The notes beneath the pieces are model-generated. The model was not told where the DNA came from. It saw only the letters and a program-made list of their open reading frames with translations, and did no database searches. From Nilaparvata lugens (Eukaryota; Arthropoda; Insecta; Hemiptera; Delphacidae), in assembly GCF_014356525.2 (NCBI RefSeq), contig NC_052507.1, positions 62,374,295-62,438,294 of the forward strand: DNA of 64,000 nucleotides. The letters are read 5' to 3'. This document shows, piece after piece, positions 32,787-45,059 of the stretch. The position numbers and the translations under genes were made by a program. The stretch's first letter is position 1. Each line of letters opens with the position of its first letter.

Positions 32787-34769
32787 TTTCAAGCAGTAAA
32801 TAAACAACAACATACAACCGCGCGATCACTTGAGTAACTAACATAACCATGGCCTACTCAACTCATGGCCAGTACATACAGCCGATCAGCTGTTCAAAAG
32901 CGTACACTTCAACCCGTGTTTACATTGAAATCCCTATGTCGAATGGAATTTTTCATGAATAAACGTTAATAATTCAACTGATAACTACTTTTTCGAATAA
33001 GGGGTTGTTATTTTATTTTACCAATACAATTTTTATCTCTCATCATGAATTTCAAGGGTAGTATCATTGAGTTCTCTTAATATTCTTAGTTATTGGTTAA
33101 CCAATGTGTAGGTTACCCATGTTTTAAATTAGCTTTTTCAATTCAAACATGTATTTCAATTATTGTAAAAAAATATAGTAATATAGTGTAAAGTTGAGTT
33201 GCTTGAGCTTTGAATTAGGCCTACCTATTGTTTTTTTCAATTTTGATTACAGTATTGCTCAATTTCTACGAGAGGAATTACAACCATGGCTTTTGTAGTA
33301 TGCTAATATTTATAGCTTTATTAGATTTAAGGAATTTTTAGATTAAACATAATTTTTTTGAAAAGGTAAATTGGTAGGCTATTACTCATTTTATTATATA
33401 AGTCACTATTGTAATAAGAATTCTTATCAAATCATAACAAGAATGGCTTGAAATAGAAAAATTTTGCAGTGTAGTTATCTTTAGTATTAAAACAGAACAT
33501 ACATTACGGTATCTCTAACAATATTATTATAAACGAATAGGCTATATGTGATCAATGATAATACTGCTAGCTTTCTCAGTAAAGGATTTCAATATTCAGC
33601 CTGATCCAGTAACTTACATGAATCATTTTTATCTAATCTGTTTCTACTCTTAACAAAGTGAGTTTGGCACAATTTGAAAATTTGACGATTCCCCGATCCA
33701 CGACCGTGAGGAATACAGTACATCTTACTCATCGGAAGTAAGTACTGTATCGGTAAGTAAGTAAAGTGTTCTTTATGGGTTATGGCTGATCGATACAGTG
33801 TAAATAATAATTTATTGCAGAGTGAGATATCAGAGTTTTTATATTTATATCATATGTAAGACCATGTCATATCATGAAAAATCTATGCATATTCTTCAAT
33901 AGCGCTAATGAACCAATGATATGTCTATTGACGCTCTGGTAGGATACTACTTGAAAGATTTATTCTTGGTCACAACAGTAATAATATGAATAATATCCTG
34001 ATACATGAGAATAATTGTATGATCACATTGAATGGATATGTGCAAATTTACGTAGAATCATGCATGACCCAGAAAACAAAATTTGAAAAGTGCTATTGAA
34101 ACACGATGTTTACACTGAACGCAACCAAGCACGCTTTCAGTGTGAGCTAGTGTTCCTTTTGTTCTTTTCAGATATTGTACGTTTCTTGTCTGCACGCTTG
34201 GTTATGCATAATTAAGCGCGCTCTTGCACAAATTATATTAATATTCATGATGGTCTCTTCTAACATGCAAAGGCTAGAGTCCCCCAGCTGAGTTAAGATT
34301 ATCTGCTAAATGGCAGGGGAATCATAGCGCAATTAATAACCCAATTCAGTGTTGCTATAAATTTGTCATTTCATTCATTGAATTGTTATTTCATATGCTA
34401 AAAATGTGTATAAAATTTGAACATTTTCTGCTCATTTGGTTTTGAAAATCCTGATAAAACACAGATAAACACTGGAAACGCCAATTTCTAGCACACCTTC
34501 TAAGCCCTTTCAATAGCCTACATAACTAATACACCTCAAGTTACCTGAATTTTGTACCAAACGTAAGAATTTCTCTTGAAAGCTAAGAAAACGCTGGTAA
34601 GAGCAGAAAAATCGCCTATTCTGGGCGATATAGAAGTCAATAAGGTTTAGTTATTTTAAATTTCTAGACCCTATAACTGAACAACATTAACAACATTTTT
34701 CTGTCAATTCTTGAAAAAGCGCATACCGTATTGGTCGTCTTTGAAATTTTTTTCAATTACGGTCTCAGT

Positions 34770-34806
34770 CACTACACCTCCGAGTTTACGGAGGTAGTGT
34801 CTTAGT
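34770..34806. repeat. Short palindrome, CACTAC...GTAGTG
   Basis: CACTACACCTCCGAGTTTAC followed by GGAGGTAGTG. The outer words equal the ends of the 182 bp palindrome at 56578-56759, so this may be the collapsed ends of a related copy. Confidence 0.55.
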
Positions 34807-34839
34807 GCGCCACTAGAAGGTTGAACATTAACTATATTT

Positions 34840-35010
34840 CATTTTGATAACTTTAAAGGGAAAAAACACTCACATTCTTTTGGTGTGGCGACGACCGTTT
34901 CGAGTTTCTGTTTGGCTTGATAATGTACAACACTAGCACTAAACGGTCGTCGTTACACCAAAAGAATGTGCCTTTTCAGTTTAAAGTTATCAAAATACAA
35001 TACATTGTAA
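34840..35010. repeat. Hairpin with ACGGTCGTCG arms
   Basis: 34840-34902 pairs with 34945-35010 (CTTTTGGTGTGGCGACGACC against its complement), loop about 40 bp. The style resembles the F hairpins but the sequence is different. Confidence 0.7.
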
Positions 35011-36233
35011 TAATATTGGTAATAAATATGGATAATCAACAACGAATCAACTGAAACACGACTTTCTTACTTATCCGGGTGAGTAAATAGATTAATGGGT
35101 GAAAGAATGAGTGTCATTTTACTTCTACCTAATATATATTAATATAAAATATAATGTCAAAAACTGATATGTTCATACTTCATTCAGTTTTGAAGCTCTG
35201 CTATTTGAATTACAGCACGATCTTCAATAACTTCTCCTTTATCAATTACCCACAGTTGTGGGGTCAGAGGAAACACATACCGTAATCCAAAACACTACTG
35301 GCAGTTTAATGATTCTAAACTTTGAAGAAAGTATAGGTATATACAGTAGTTCAATTGAAATATTATTCATGATTGTAAATGTCATAATTTCAATAAAAAA
35401 ATTACGGTGTTAAACTATACAGTTAATTTTGTAGACCTACCAGGGTACACTATTTTATAAATTGTAACTCATTCTCTATTAAATGTATGCCAGCCATGAA
35501 TCATATATACGGTATATGTATATATATATATATAATATTTATCCTACACGATTTAAAATCAACACTTTTTTACTTGGAAGTTTTGAAATAATAATGAATT
35601 TAGTCTTAAACTCCAGAATAGAGTTGAGCGCAACCGTAAATACATTGTTCTTAAATTCGTTTAGAAAGAAACTAATTTAGTTTATCAACAATGTTTTTAT
35701 AATGTATTTTTGTTCAATAACATGATAATTCTTATTTATAAACCATGCCTCTGCTAAACTTGATACTTTTGTAAAAGAAGTAAATTTGAATTTGAATAAG
35801 CTATCTTGAAACAAGTAACCTAGAAATTGCTTAACAAACAACTAAAAATATTAAATATTTCAATGATTACTACCCTTGAAATTTATGATGTAGGTTAAAA
35901 TTTGAATTGGAAAAATAAAATAACAAGTCTTTATTCGAAAAGAGTGATTATCAGTTGAATTATTAACGTTTATTCACGAAAAATTCCATTCAACATAGGG
36001 TTTTCAATGTAAACACGGGTTGAAGTGTACGCTTTTGAACAGCTGATCACCTGAGTGTTCTAGCCTTGTAGTTCCGTAAGCAACGACATAACCTATTTCT
36101 AGAGCCAAGAGTGTAGAGTCACATGGTTTTGATGAAAACAAATGCCTACTAGATTTTATCAGTCTGTTATTGGATGTAGTTCGTCAAAAAGATGCTAGAC
36201 TGCGCTACTAGTACAATATTGTCACAGAATAGA

Positions 36234-36505
36234 TACAGAATGAAAACTTGTAATCAAACGCCTATCTTACTAATGCTTTTTACATGACCCCAATACTAAA
36301 CACGTCACGTGACCTTGGGAAGTTCCAATCCTGGTCTTCTGATTGGCTCGTGGCAGTAAAAGAGATCAATTGATCCGGATCATTAAAGTGATCCGAACCT
36401 ACCATCAATACTATTACAATGCAGCGCTTCCTAACAAGATGGCGGATTTTGGCGTCAGGGTATAGCCAAGTTTCCGTACTGTATGTATACTGTGATATTG
36501 TGACT
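36234..36505 (-). repeat. W repeat, copy 2
   Basis: Inverted match to 13510-13795. Confidence 0.65.
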
Positions 36506-36787
36506 GAACGTACCAGTACGTTAACTGTACAACAAAGAGAAAAATGAAAACGTACATGTACGGTCAGGCTGTCTCACCACTTGGGGAGTGAACATACCAG
36601 TAAATTTTAAACTGAATTTAATCAGCTGTTGGCTTAAACTCAAAATGAAACACATCATAACATACGATACTTTATACGGATTTAATCCAGTTTAAAATGA
36701 AATTTAGTTTAAACTGTCACTGTGCAAACGGCCCTAAGAGAAATGCCAAACCGGCGACTTGAATCTTAGACCTCACTTCGCTCGGTC

Positions 36788-37067
36788 AATGAATAATTCT
36801 ATAGTCTGATTTTTACTCTAATATTAGCGTATAAAGGAGGCTCCTTTTTCCCTTCATATTATCCTTGAAATGCAAAATCTCCAAAAACCTTGTATATACG
36901 TCGACGCGCAATTTAAAAAGGAACATACCTGTCAAATTTCATGAAAATCTATTACCGCGTTTCGCCGTAAATGCACAACATATAGACATTTATTCATTCA
37001 AACATTCAAACTAAGAGAAATGCCAAACCGTCGACTTGAATCTTAGACCACACTTCGCTCGGTCAAT
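36788..37067 (+). mobile_element. X repeat, 3' half, in tandem with the previous copy
   Basis: ATGAATAATTCTATAGTCTG to CACTTCGCTCGGTCAATG. Confidence 0.8.
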
Positions 37068-37208
37068 GATTGATTATTTTAAACGAGAATGAACCGTTAA
37101 ATAAACCTGTATCAGCTACCGTCAATACAAGGCATTGACAAGACAGAGGATCAACAACGTTGTTCTCGTATCTTTCTCCGCTGCCATTACAACGTGGACC
37201 TCACTATA

Positions 37209-37628
37209 CAAACATTGATGATGATGATGTTGATGATAAACATAAATGACAGTAATGTGTTTTCTGTATGCTTTGCATAAAATTTCAATAATTTCCTTGT
37301 CGATTATCGTGTCTTAACCTCGACGATAATTTCGTCAAATTATATTCGACAAGCAAGCACACGCCCCCTGCTGAGCTATTCGATATTTTACTACATACAT
37401 AACATAAAACGAATTCGGTGTTAACAGGTTGCCATCAATCCGTCTAACTTCTTAAACTCTTTTTGTTTCTTCTCCTTCTTTCTCCTTAAATTATAAAGTA
37501 TTCTAAGTGAAGATTTGGACACCTCGTACTATAATTTTCTCCTCCGAGCTTCATCTTTTTGAATTGCGCAGATCAATCTAAATCTTTTCCAAACCGGAAA
37601 AAATTGAGGAAACATAAATTATGCTCAG
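37209..37628. other. Unassigned sequence
   Basis: AT-rich with a short (GAT)n run; nothing recognised. Confidence 0.4.
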
Positions 37629-39375
37629 GAGTTTGGGATATTACATTATCATCACGTTGAAACTGTTTTGGAAAAACAAATATTTGTTAGGAGTTTGGAA
37701 TATTAGATTATTTTCACTTAATTTAGATTATTTTCAAGTGAATTTTTGAATCCACTTTAATTAAATAAAAATTAATATTTTAAAATATCGATTTTTATTT
37801 AATTAAAGTGGATTTTTGACAACGTTTTAAGTCTATTCAATCATGGAAAAGTTCCACAACATCAACATTCACCCTACACACTTTAAAAGTGTTTTAGAAA
37901 AACAAATAATGATTGAGAATTTGGAATATTACATTATCTTCACGTTGAAAGTTTTTTAGGACAACAAATAATGGTCGAGAATTTGGAATATTACATTATC
38001 TTCACGTTGAAAGTTTTTTAGAAGAAACAATGGTTAGGAATTTGGAATACATTATCTTCACTTTAAAAGTGTTTTGTGAAAACAAATGATGGTTAGGAAT
38101 TTGGAATATTACATTATCTTCACGTTGAAAGTGTTTTGGAAAAACAAATATTTGTTAGGAGTTTGGAATATGACATTATCTTCACTTTAAAAGTGTATTA
38201 GGAATTCAAATAGGGGTTAGGAAATTGGACTATTACATTATCTTCACGTTGAAAGTTTTTCTAGGAGAACAAATAATGGTTAGGAGTTTGGAATATTACA
38301 TAATCTCCACTTTAAAAGTGTTCTGTGAAAACAAATAATAATTTGGAATATTAGATTATCTTCACGTTGAAAGTGTCCTAGGAAAACAAATAATAATTAG
38401 GAATTAGGAATATTAGATTATCTTCATGTTGAAAGTTTTCCTAGGAGAACAAATAATGGTTAGGAATTTGGAATATTACATTATCTCCACTTTAAAAGTG
38501 TTCTGTGAAAACAAATAATAGTCGAGAATTTGGAATATTACATTATCTTCTCGTTAGTTTTTTAGGAGAACAAATAATGGTTAAGAATTTGGAATATTAC
38601 ATTATCTTCTCGTTGTTAGTTTTTTAGGAGAACAAATAATGGTTAAGAATTTGGAATATTACATTATCTTCACGTTGAAAGTGTTCTGTGAAAACAAATA
38701 ATGGTTGAGAATTTGGAATATTACATTATCTTCTCGTTGTTAGTTTTTTAGGAGAACAAATAATGGTTAAGAATTTGGAATATTCAATATCTTCACGTTG
38801 AAAGTGTTCTGTGAAAACAAATAATGGTTGAGAATTTGGAATATTACATTGTCTTCACGTTGAAAGTGTTCTGTGAAAACAAATAATGGTTAAGAATTTG
38901 GAATATCAAATTATCTCCACGTTGAAAGATTTTTAGGAGAACAAATAATGGTTAGGAATTTAGAATATTACATTATCTTCACTTAAAAAGTGTTTTGTGA
39001 AAACAAATAATGGTTATGAATTTGGAGTAGTACATTATCTTCAGTTTAAAAGTGTTTTGTGAAAACAAATAATGATTATGAATTTGGAATATTACATTAT
39101 CTTCACGTTGAAAGTATTTTAGGGAAACAAATTATGGTTAGGAATTTGGAATATCACATTATATCTACTTTAAAAGTGTTTTAGGAAAACAAATAATGGT
39201 TAGGAATTTGGTATATTACATTATCTCCACTTTAAAAGTGTTCTGTGAAAACAATGATGGTTGAGAATTTGGAATATTACATTATCTTCACTTTGAAATT
39301 GTTTTGTGGAAACAAATAATGGTTAAGAATTTGGAATAGTACATTATCTTCACTTTAAAAGTGTTTTGTGACAAC
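37629..39375 (+). repeat. Minisatellite of about 62 bp units, about 27 copies
   Basis: Unit: GGAATATTACATTATCTTCA + CGTTGAAAGTGTTCTGTGAA + AACAAATAATGGTTGAGAAT + TT, with variants CACTTTAAAAGTG and TTTTTAGGAGAACAA. The (T/C)TTTAAAAGTG variant alternates irregularly, so higher-order structure is possible. Confidence 0.93.
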
Positions 39376-39450
39376 TTAGATTATAATTGACAAATTCTTA
39401 TACCCCTTTCATAGGTGGTCAGTGGGATAAAATATGAAATGAAAAAAAAA
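39376..39450 (+). mobile_element. LINE 3' end fragment
   Basis: ACTTAGATTATAATTGACAA ... CATAGGTGGTCAGTGGGAT then a GAAATGAAAAA tail. It is identical in type to the 3' end at 52125-52205. Confidence 0.8.
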
Positions 39451-39460
39451 ATATATATAT

Positions 39461-40165
39461 AACGTGGACCTCACTATAGTCGGAGAACCTGGGTTGGTCC
39501 GGATTAAAAAAGTCTTCGCAGACCAGTTTCCGTTTCATTCTAGATCACGTGACGCTTCCGGCGTTTTTGCAAGCGCGAAAGTGCGCATGCGTGAGTAGCT
39601 GCCACAAAAACAGAAGCGAAATTTGGATTAATACAAGTGAGGTCCTCGTTATAATGGCAGTGTTTGATTAGTAATGATATTGATATCCTTGTCTATCAAA
39701 CGACAAGCAGATAGCGCTATCCTTCTCTACCACCGCAACGTTGCTGCATAGTTTTTCAACAATTTAGTGACATAATGAATAAATTTTTAAACATAGCTCT
39801 TCTTCTTCTTCATCATCTTCTTCTCCCTCTTCTTCTTCTTCACAAGTGTGCCGTGGACATTCAAATTGGCATTTTAATTACTATACTGTGTCTGTCTGGC
39901 CTGGAATGTCTGACATATCGGCTAATAGACGGCTTCCAATCGTTGCTACTAACTAAGAAAGAAAAAGTGACAAACCTTTTTTTCGTGGATCAGTCTCATT
40001 TTAGAGAGGTTCATGTTATAATGGCGGTGTAGAAAGATAGGAGTACAGTGTTGCACATTCTCTGGCTGCACAATGCTTTGCTTGGCTATATCTGGTGTAA
40101 TATCAAAACTGTTCATTCTTGTCACAAAACAATCAATGATATTTCATTTGTCAAGGAAATATTTT
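39461..40165 (+). mobile_element. Three M1 fragments around a CpG-richer segment
   Basis: 39461-39482 is a right end. 39637-39770 is a left end plus body (GAGGTCCTCGTTATAATGGC). 40008-40165 is a diverged left end (GAGGTTCATGTTATAATGGC). 39483-39636 holds an unassigned segment with CACGTGACGC and GCGCGAAAGTGCGCATGCG. Confidence 0.7.
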
Positions 40166-40182
40166 AAGGAAATATTTTTTAA

Positions 40183-40320
40183 GGCTGTGCAAATGCTAAA
40201 AATAAACTCACTACTCGTGATATTTTTCAAAGTTTTTCGATTTGTATATCACCAAGCTATCAAAATGGAAAAGTTTTCTCAGGAAAATATTACTTTTTGA
40301 GATATGAGCGCCTAAAGTGA
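40183..40320 (+). mobile_element. R4 element, one-arm fragment
   Basis: TTAA (40179-40182) then GGCTGTGCAAATGCTAAAAA to GATATGAGCGCCTAAAGTG. Confidence 0.75.
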
Positions 40321-40321
40321 G

Positions 40322-41482
40322 TTAAGCGGGGCTTAATAATTCTTCTAGCGTGCAGCCATCTTGTCATTGGACCAAATATTTTGAATGTGGAGTTGAATTT
40401 CTCTTTTGTCTTTCATAGTAAAGTCCACGATATTATAATAGCAGTATTTGATTAACGTTGGTGTTGCCATCTCCTTGTCTATCATACCAGAACGCATATA
40501 GCGCTATCCTTTTCTAGCTCCACAACGTCATTACCATACCGATTTCAACAATGTAGAGATATAGATAATCAACAGAATATTCCATGTCAATGAAGAAAAT
40601 TTATTATTCAAGGCTGTGCAAAAGCTAAAAATAAACTTTCTACTCGTGATATTTTTCAAAGTTATTCGATTTGTATAACATCAAGCTATCAAAATGGAGA
40701 AGTTTTCTCAGGAAACATTTTTTTCCAATCATTACTTTTTGATATATGAGCGCCTAAAGTTTCAATTTTTGGGACAGAACATTTCAAATTCGGTAAGATA
40801 TAAATCCATGAGATTTGGAGGGTAGATTCTTCATGGTACTGTTGATCTAGTAAAACAAAAATTTTCTGAAAATATCCCCATTTTTAAGATAGTTATTCAA
40901 TTTATAAAAAATAACCAAAAATAACTCAACAAAAAGTAATTTCTGGTAAATTGAATAAATTTTTCAAAAATTGATATTTTCAAAAAACTTTTGTTCTAGT
41001 AGATCAACAATCATGGAGAATCCTTCCTCTAAATCTCAAGGATTTATATCCTACCGAACTTAAAAAGTTCTGTCCCAAAAATTCAAACTTTAGGCGCACA
41101 TATCTCAAAAAGTGATGATCAGAAAAAATGCTTTCCTGAGAAAACTTTTTCATTTTGATAGCTTGATGATATACAAATCGAAATACTTTGAAAAATATCA
41201 CCAGTAGAAAGTTTATTTTTAGCCTTTGCACAGATTATCTATATATCTACATTGTTGAAATCGGTATGGTGGTAATGACGTTGTGGAGCTAGAAAAGGAT
41301 AGCGCGATCTGCTTTGTGGTATGATCGACAAGGATGGCAACACCAAAGTTAATCAAATACTGCTATTATAATATCGTGGACTTTACTATGAAAGACAAAA
41401 GAGAAATTCAACTCCACATTCAAAATATTTGGTCCAATGACAAGATGGCTGCACGCTAGAAGAATTATTAAGCCCCGCTTAA
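40322..41482. repeat. 1.16 kb near-perfect palindrome in TTAA
   Basis: Left arm TTAAGCGGGGCTTAATAATT onward, right arm ending AATTATTAAGCCCCGCTTAA. The outer arms (about 250 bp, 40322-40570 and 41233-41482) each include half of an M1 copy in opposite orientation. The centre is a complete R4 palindrome (40612-41232). A 41 bp stretch (40571-40611) has no partner on the right. Confidence 0.88.
40612..41232. mobile_element. R4 palindromic element at the centre of the large palindrome
   Basis: GGCTGTGCAAAAGC to GCCTTTGCACA. Arms match each other and the 12.4 and 59.0 kb copies. Confidence 0.85.
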
Positions 41483-41599
41483 AGTCTCATTCAAATTTGT
41501 AGATTCGAATGCAATTCACAATGGACTGTCATGCAATAAAGACAGCACGCGCTGTTCGCGTGTAAGCTATTCCTTATTCTTTTATAATTTCTTCTCTAA

Positions 41600-42712
41600 A
41601 CTAGTAGTTCTGTAAACAGTAGGCCTCACGCAGTTATAAACCACAGCCTCCTCTGTTCTTCAGAATAAATTCTGACCTGTCCTGTCGTGTCGGCGAGATA
41701 TCGGTGTGAAAACGACTAAAAATGGCTGTTGGGGTTGGTGTTTCAAAAATGCTTACATCTAAAGCTAATCTCCTTCAATCTTCTTCTTCATGTACCGTCC
41801 CCATGGCGGAGGTTGGCTATCATGATGGCGATTTTAGTTTTATTTACAGCTGCTCTGAATAGGTCATTGGATGTACACTGGAACCAATCCCTTAAGTTGC
41901 GAACGTAATCCCTTATCTCCTTCAAGAAATGTTTTCAAATTAGATTTTCACCATTTTAAAAATTTATCTAGTCTAACTCTGTATAAATAATGAATGTTAA
42001 AATTTTTATGTTTTTCAGGGATACATGATTATTGTCAATGCTTACTATTGTTTAGCCTGTGACAAACGAATAAAATGAACTGAATTGACATACTGGCAAT
42101 AGGTCAGCCAGAGTTGGACCCAGAGAAAGGTCGAGAGAAATATTAATACTATGTTCAGTTATTAATATTGCATGCATCATTCCATGCAATTAATAGTCCA
42201 CACGACAGCTGGTTTTTTACCAAGTTACTTTGAGATATTAATTTATTATTGCATGCAATTAATAATCCACTCCACGAGTTGAAAGCAGAGAAAGGTCGAG
42301 AGACAATACTAATGTTATTTTAGTTATTAATTGCATGCGTCATTGCATGCAATTAATAGTCAACACGACGGCTGATTTTTTACTAAGTTACATTGAGATA
42401 TTTATTGAAGGCGTCATTGCATGCAATTAATAATCCACTCGACAGCTGATTTATGATAAATAATTATAAATTCTGATTTTAAGATGATATTGGCGTTCGA
42501 AGGAGACTCTTTCACCTTTTGTATTATCCTTAAAATGCAAAATTTCAAAAAACCTTATTTAAAAAGCCGACACGAAATTTAAAAAGGAACATACCTGTCA
42601 AATTTCATGAAAATCTATTGCCGAGTATAAATATGAGCATACAAACATATAAACATAAAGAGAAACGCAAAACCGTCTACTTGAATCTTAGACCTCACTT
42701 CGATCGGTCAAT
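41600..42712 (+). mobile_element. X repeat, long copy with LINE fragment and tandem repeats inside
   Basis: Starts CTAGTAGTTCTGTAAACAGT, ends CTCACTTCGATCGGTCAAT. The interior includes a reversed LINE tail (41770-41935) and three diverged about 120 bp repeats with GCATGCAATTAATA (42150-42440). Confidence 0.75.
41770..41935 (-). pseudogene. LINE C-terminal fragment
   Basis: Minus frame reads LFRAAVNKTKIAIMIANLRH and GDGT, stop, then AAGAAGAAG. Same protein tail as 51043-51303. Confidence 0.8.
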
Positions 42713-42714
42713 TA

Positions 42715-42936
42715 TGCCTCTTTTCACACCTTTTCTTTCCTCTCCCATGCTATTTGGAAATTTTATTATTTTGTAAATTGTTTTATTTCATCTTATAATC
42801 TTTGTTGTACAGTGATTTGGTTTTTTTTAGAATTGTATTGGAGTGTTAAGTGTAAGAGAGGGCCGGCTGCGCCCTAACTTCGCCCTCTTAGGTTTTTAAT
42901 AAAGGCAGCTAATCAATCAATCAATCAATCAATCTT
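42715..42936 (+). mobile_element. LINE 3' untranslated end with (AATC)n tail
   Basis: GAGAGGGCCGGCTGCGCCCT, a short hairpin-like GC patch, then AATAAAGGCAGCTAATCAAT and (CAAT)n. No coding sequence left. Confidence 0.65.
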
Positions 42937-44013
42937 TCTTCTCTTTTCCTCCTTCTCCAACAATTCTCCTTTCTATTCTATCACTTCTGTACATTATTCC
43001 TTCTATGCTATCATTTTCATTTCCTCCCCTATTATCTTTTTCCTCCTTTTTCCACAATTCTTCTTCTTCTTCATGAAATCCTTCTTCTTCTACATCTTCT
43101 CTACATTATTTCTCCTATCTAACCATTCCCTTCCTCTCCTATAATACTATATTCTTCTTCTCCTACTTCTTCCCACAATTCACCTTCTCTCTCATCAAAT
43201 TCTTCTTCTTCTATCTCTTCTCTACATTATTCCCTCTATCCTATCATTTATTTCCTTTCCCATTGTCCTCTCATCCTCCGTCTCCATCAATTCTTCTTCT
43301 TTCTCATGAAATCCTTCTTCTCAACATTATTCACAATGCTAGAATAATTCAAATCAGGAATATTCACAGAAATCGGGAAAATTATCAGAGATAACAATCA
43401 TATCATCCAAGATTGAATAACATCTGAAATAATCAAATTTTGACAGTTGATACTGTATTTCTCGATGAGTCAAGAATATTCAAAACTCCCTGTAATTTCA
43501 TGATTCCATCAACACGTGTTTGTAACTCAATAACTGTTAAATGAACCAAAAGAAAAACACAGTTATCCAACATCAGCTATTGCAAAGCAGCTCTAAACCA
43601 TCAATTTGTTAGTGCTCGTTAAAGTTGATTCCTCAGTTAATTCTGATCGGTAAAACATTTCTATAGAACTCATTTTGAGCCCTTAACGACAGTTTTACAG
43701 TCAGGAGTCATTAAATTGGTTGCTTTTTAATTGACCATTTTGATGACTGACCGATTTGTCACGGAACATAACCTCAAACGTCCAATAAACCAGAAACAAT
43801 CTTGACTGAAGGGTCTGGTCTGGTCTGTACGAAATACCTGAGGAGTGGGGAATACTTTTTTTAATACCTTTATTGCAAATGAAGGTGCATATGAGCATAT
43901 TCATGATTAATAAGAGAAAAGCATCTTATTAGTAATTAATAATAATTAACACGATTAACTGTTAATCGCGTGATATAGCACGAGATATAGCTTATCAGAG
44001 TCAACCGTCTATT
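42937..44013. other. Pyrimidine-rich then unassigned sequence
   Basis: 42937-43320 is C/T-rich with scattered TTCTTCTTC. 43321-44013 shows no repeat or exon I can name. Confidence 0.45.
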
Positions 44014-44670
44014 ATATCCTATCTTATTAAACGAGCAACTTCTTAATATGTTTAGATGTTTAGATGTTTAGATGTTTATATGTTTGTATTTCACCGGATC
44101 TCGAAAACGGCTCTAACGATTCTCACGAAATTCAGAACATAGTAGGTTTATAATATAAAGATTCGATTGCACCAGGTCTCATCCCTGGGAAAACTCGCTG
44201 AAGGACATTAAAAGGATAATTATTATTAATCCTTGGAGAAACATCTGATAATAATTATTTAGTCGTCTGTTGGTGATGGAAGTGAGTGAGCGAGTTCATG
44301 TGTGTGGGACTGTGTCAAAATTATGACTCAGCTGTTGAACTTTTGTAATCATTCAATCAGGTGTTTAGTGCCGGTTGCAAAAATGCCGGGTTATTTTCAA
44401 TCCTAATTAATTCCAGAAGATACATCTTTTGGAAATGGTCTTCCCTGATTTGGTTCTCGTGAAGTTAATCAGGATTAAAATTTAACCGGCTTTTGAGCAA
44501 CTGGGCCTTTGTGATGGACATTTTTGCATTCCTCTGGGAATTAATCTCAATCTACTGTGATTAGATAGAACATTTCTGTATGAATGTTATTATAATTTCT
44601 TCTTTCGTAATACATTTTTTATGCTTTTGTACTCCAGAGCGAAACTCGGTCCTCGAAATTAGCCAATAAC
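44014..44670 (+). mobile_element. R2-related repeat, long variant
   Basis: TATCCTATCTTATTAAACGA then GCTCTAACGATTCTCACGAA and CGCTGAAGGACATTAAAAGG. The second half (CCGGCTTTTGAGCAACTGGG) is shared only with 62137-62745. Confidence 0.75.
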
Positions 44671-44685
44671 TTGACAAACTTACTA

Positions 44686-45007
44686 TAGTAAGGTCCACGT
44701 TATAATGGAAGTGAAGAAAGATACGAAGACAGCGTTGCCAATTCTTTGCCTTGCCACTACCTTCTATAGAATCTAATTAGAGAATTAATTGTATCTTATT
44801 AGACATAAAACAATTCAATGATTTAATAATAGATTTTCTTAATTGAGATCAAGTATTTTTTGATTGATTATACTTCTACAATGTCGCCGATCTGGCAACC
44901 TCGTAGAGGTAGAAAAGGATAGTGCAATTTGTTTTGTCGAATGATAGACAAGGATGGCAACACAAATGTTAATCGAAACCTCCCATTATAACGTGGACTT
45001 CACTATA
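44686..45007 (+). mobile_element. M1 MITE, full-length copy
   Basis: AGTAAGGTCCACGTTATAAT to CATTATAACGTGGACTTCAC, 322 bp, TA on both sides. Confidence 0.88.
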
Positions 45008-45059
45008 TCCTCCGCTGTGACCGTTGTGTTTTACGATCGTTGGTTAAGAAATAATCCAC

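Larger units (their letters stand above)
32883..36047. mobile_element. About 3.2 kb long-inverted-repeat element without a coding frame
   Basis: 32883-33030 and 35905-36047 are inverted copies of about 145 bp (outermost GATCAGCTGTTCAAAAGCG; inner AATAAACGTTAATAATTCAA). The 2.9 kb interior is AT-rich with no frame over 65 codons. It lies just 5' of the piggyBac transposase start, so it may have separated that gene from its left end. Target duplication not clear. Confidence 0.65.
30121..36734. mobile_element. PIF/Harbinger-like TAA-flanked element, enlarged by insertions
   Basis: Ends GGGCCGTTTGCAYAGTSA in inverted orientation, with TAA (30118-30120, 36735-36737) as a 3 bp target duplication. 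TAA/TTA duplications and GG-rich ends are typical of PIF/Harbinger. No transposase of that family is seen. The bulk is later insertions, so the original may have been a small MITE. Confidence 0.6.
29758..36787 (+). mobile_element. X repeat split by a TAA-flanked element
   Basis: 29758-30120 (TACTAGTAGTTCTGTGAACA to AACATTAA) and 36735-36787 (TAAGAGAAATGCC to CACTTCGCTCGGTCAA) are the two parts of one X copy. The intact family reads AACATTAAGAGAAATGCC across the junction. Confidence 0.85.
29531..37208 (-). mobile_element. M1 MITE split by about 7.3 kb of nested elements
   Basis: Left part 29531-29757 (GTGAAGTCCACGTTATAATG to TTTCTTGCTTAATAAAAT); right part 37068-37208 (GATTGATTATTTTAAACGAG to GTGGACCTCACTATA). 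Joined, the parts give a normal M1 copy. X, a TAA-flanked element, piggyBac and others sit in between. Confidence 0.85.

Noticed and set aside
37629..39375. CRISPR-like array
   Set aside because: Whole 62 bp unit repeats; no spacer diversity.
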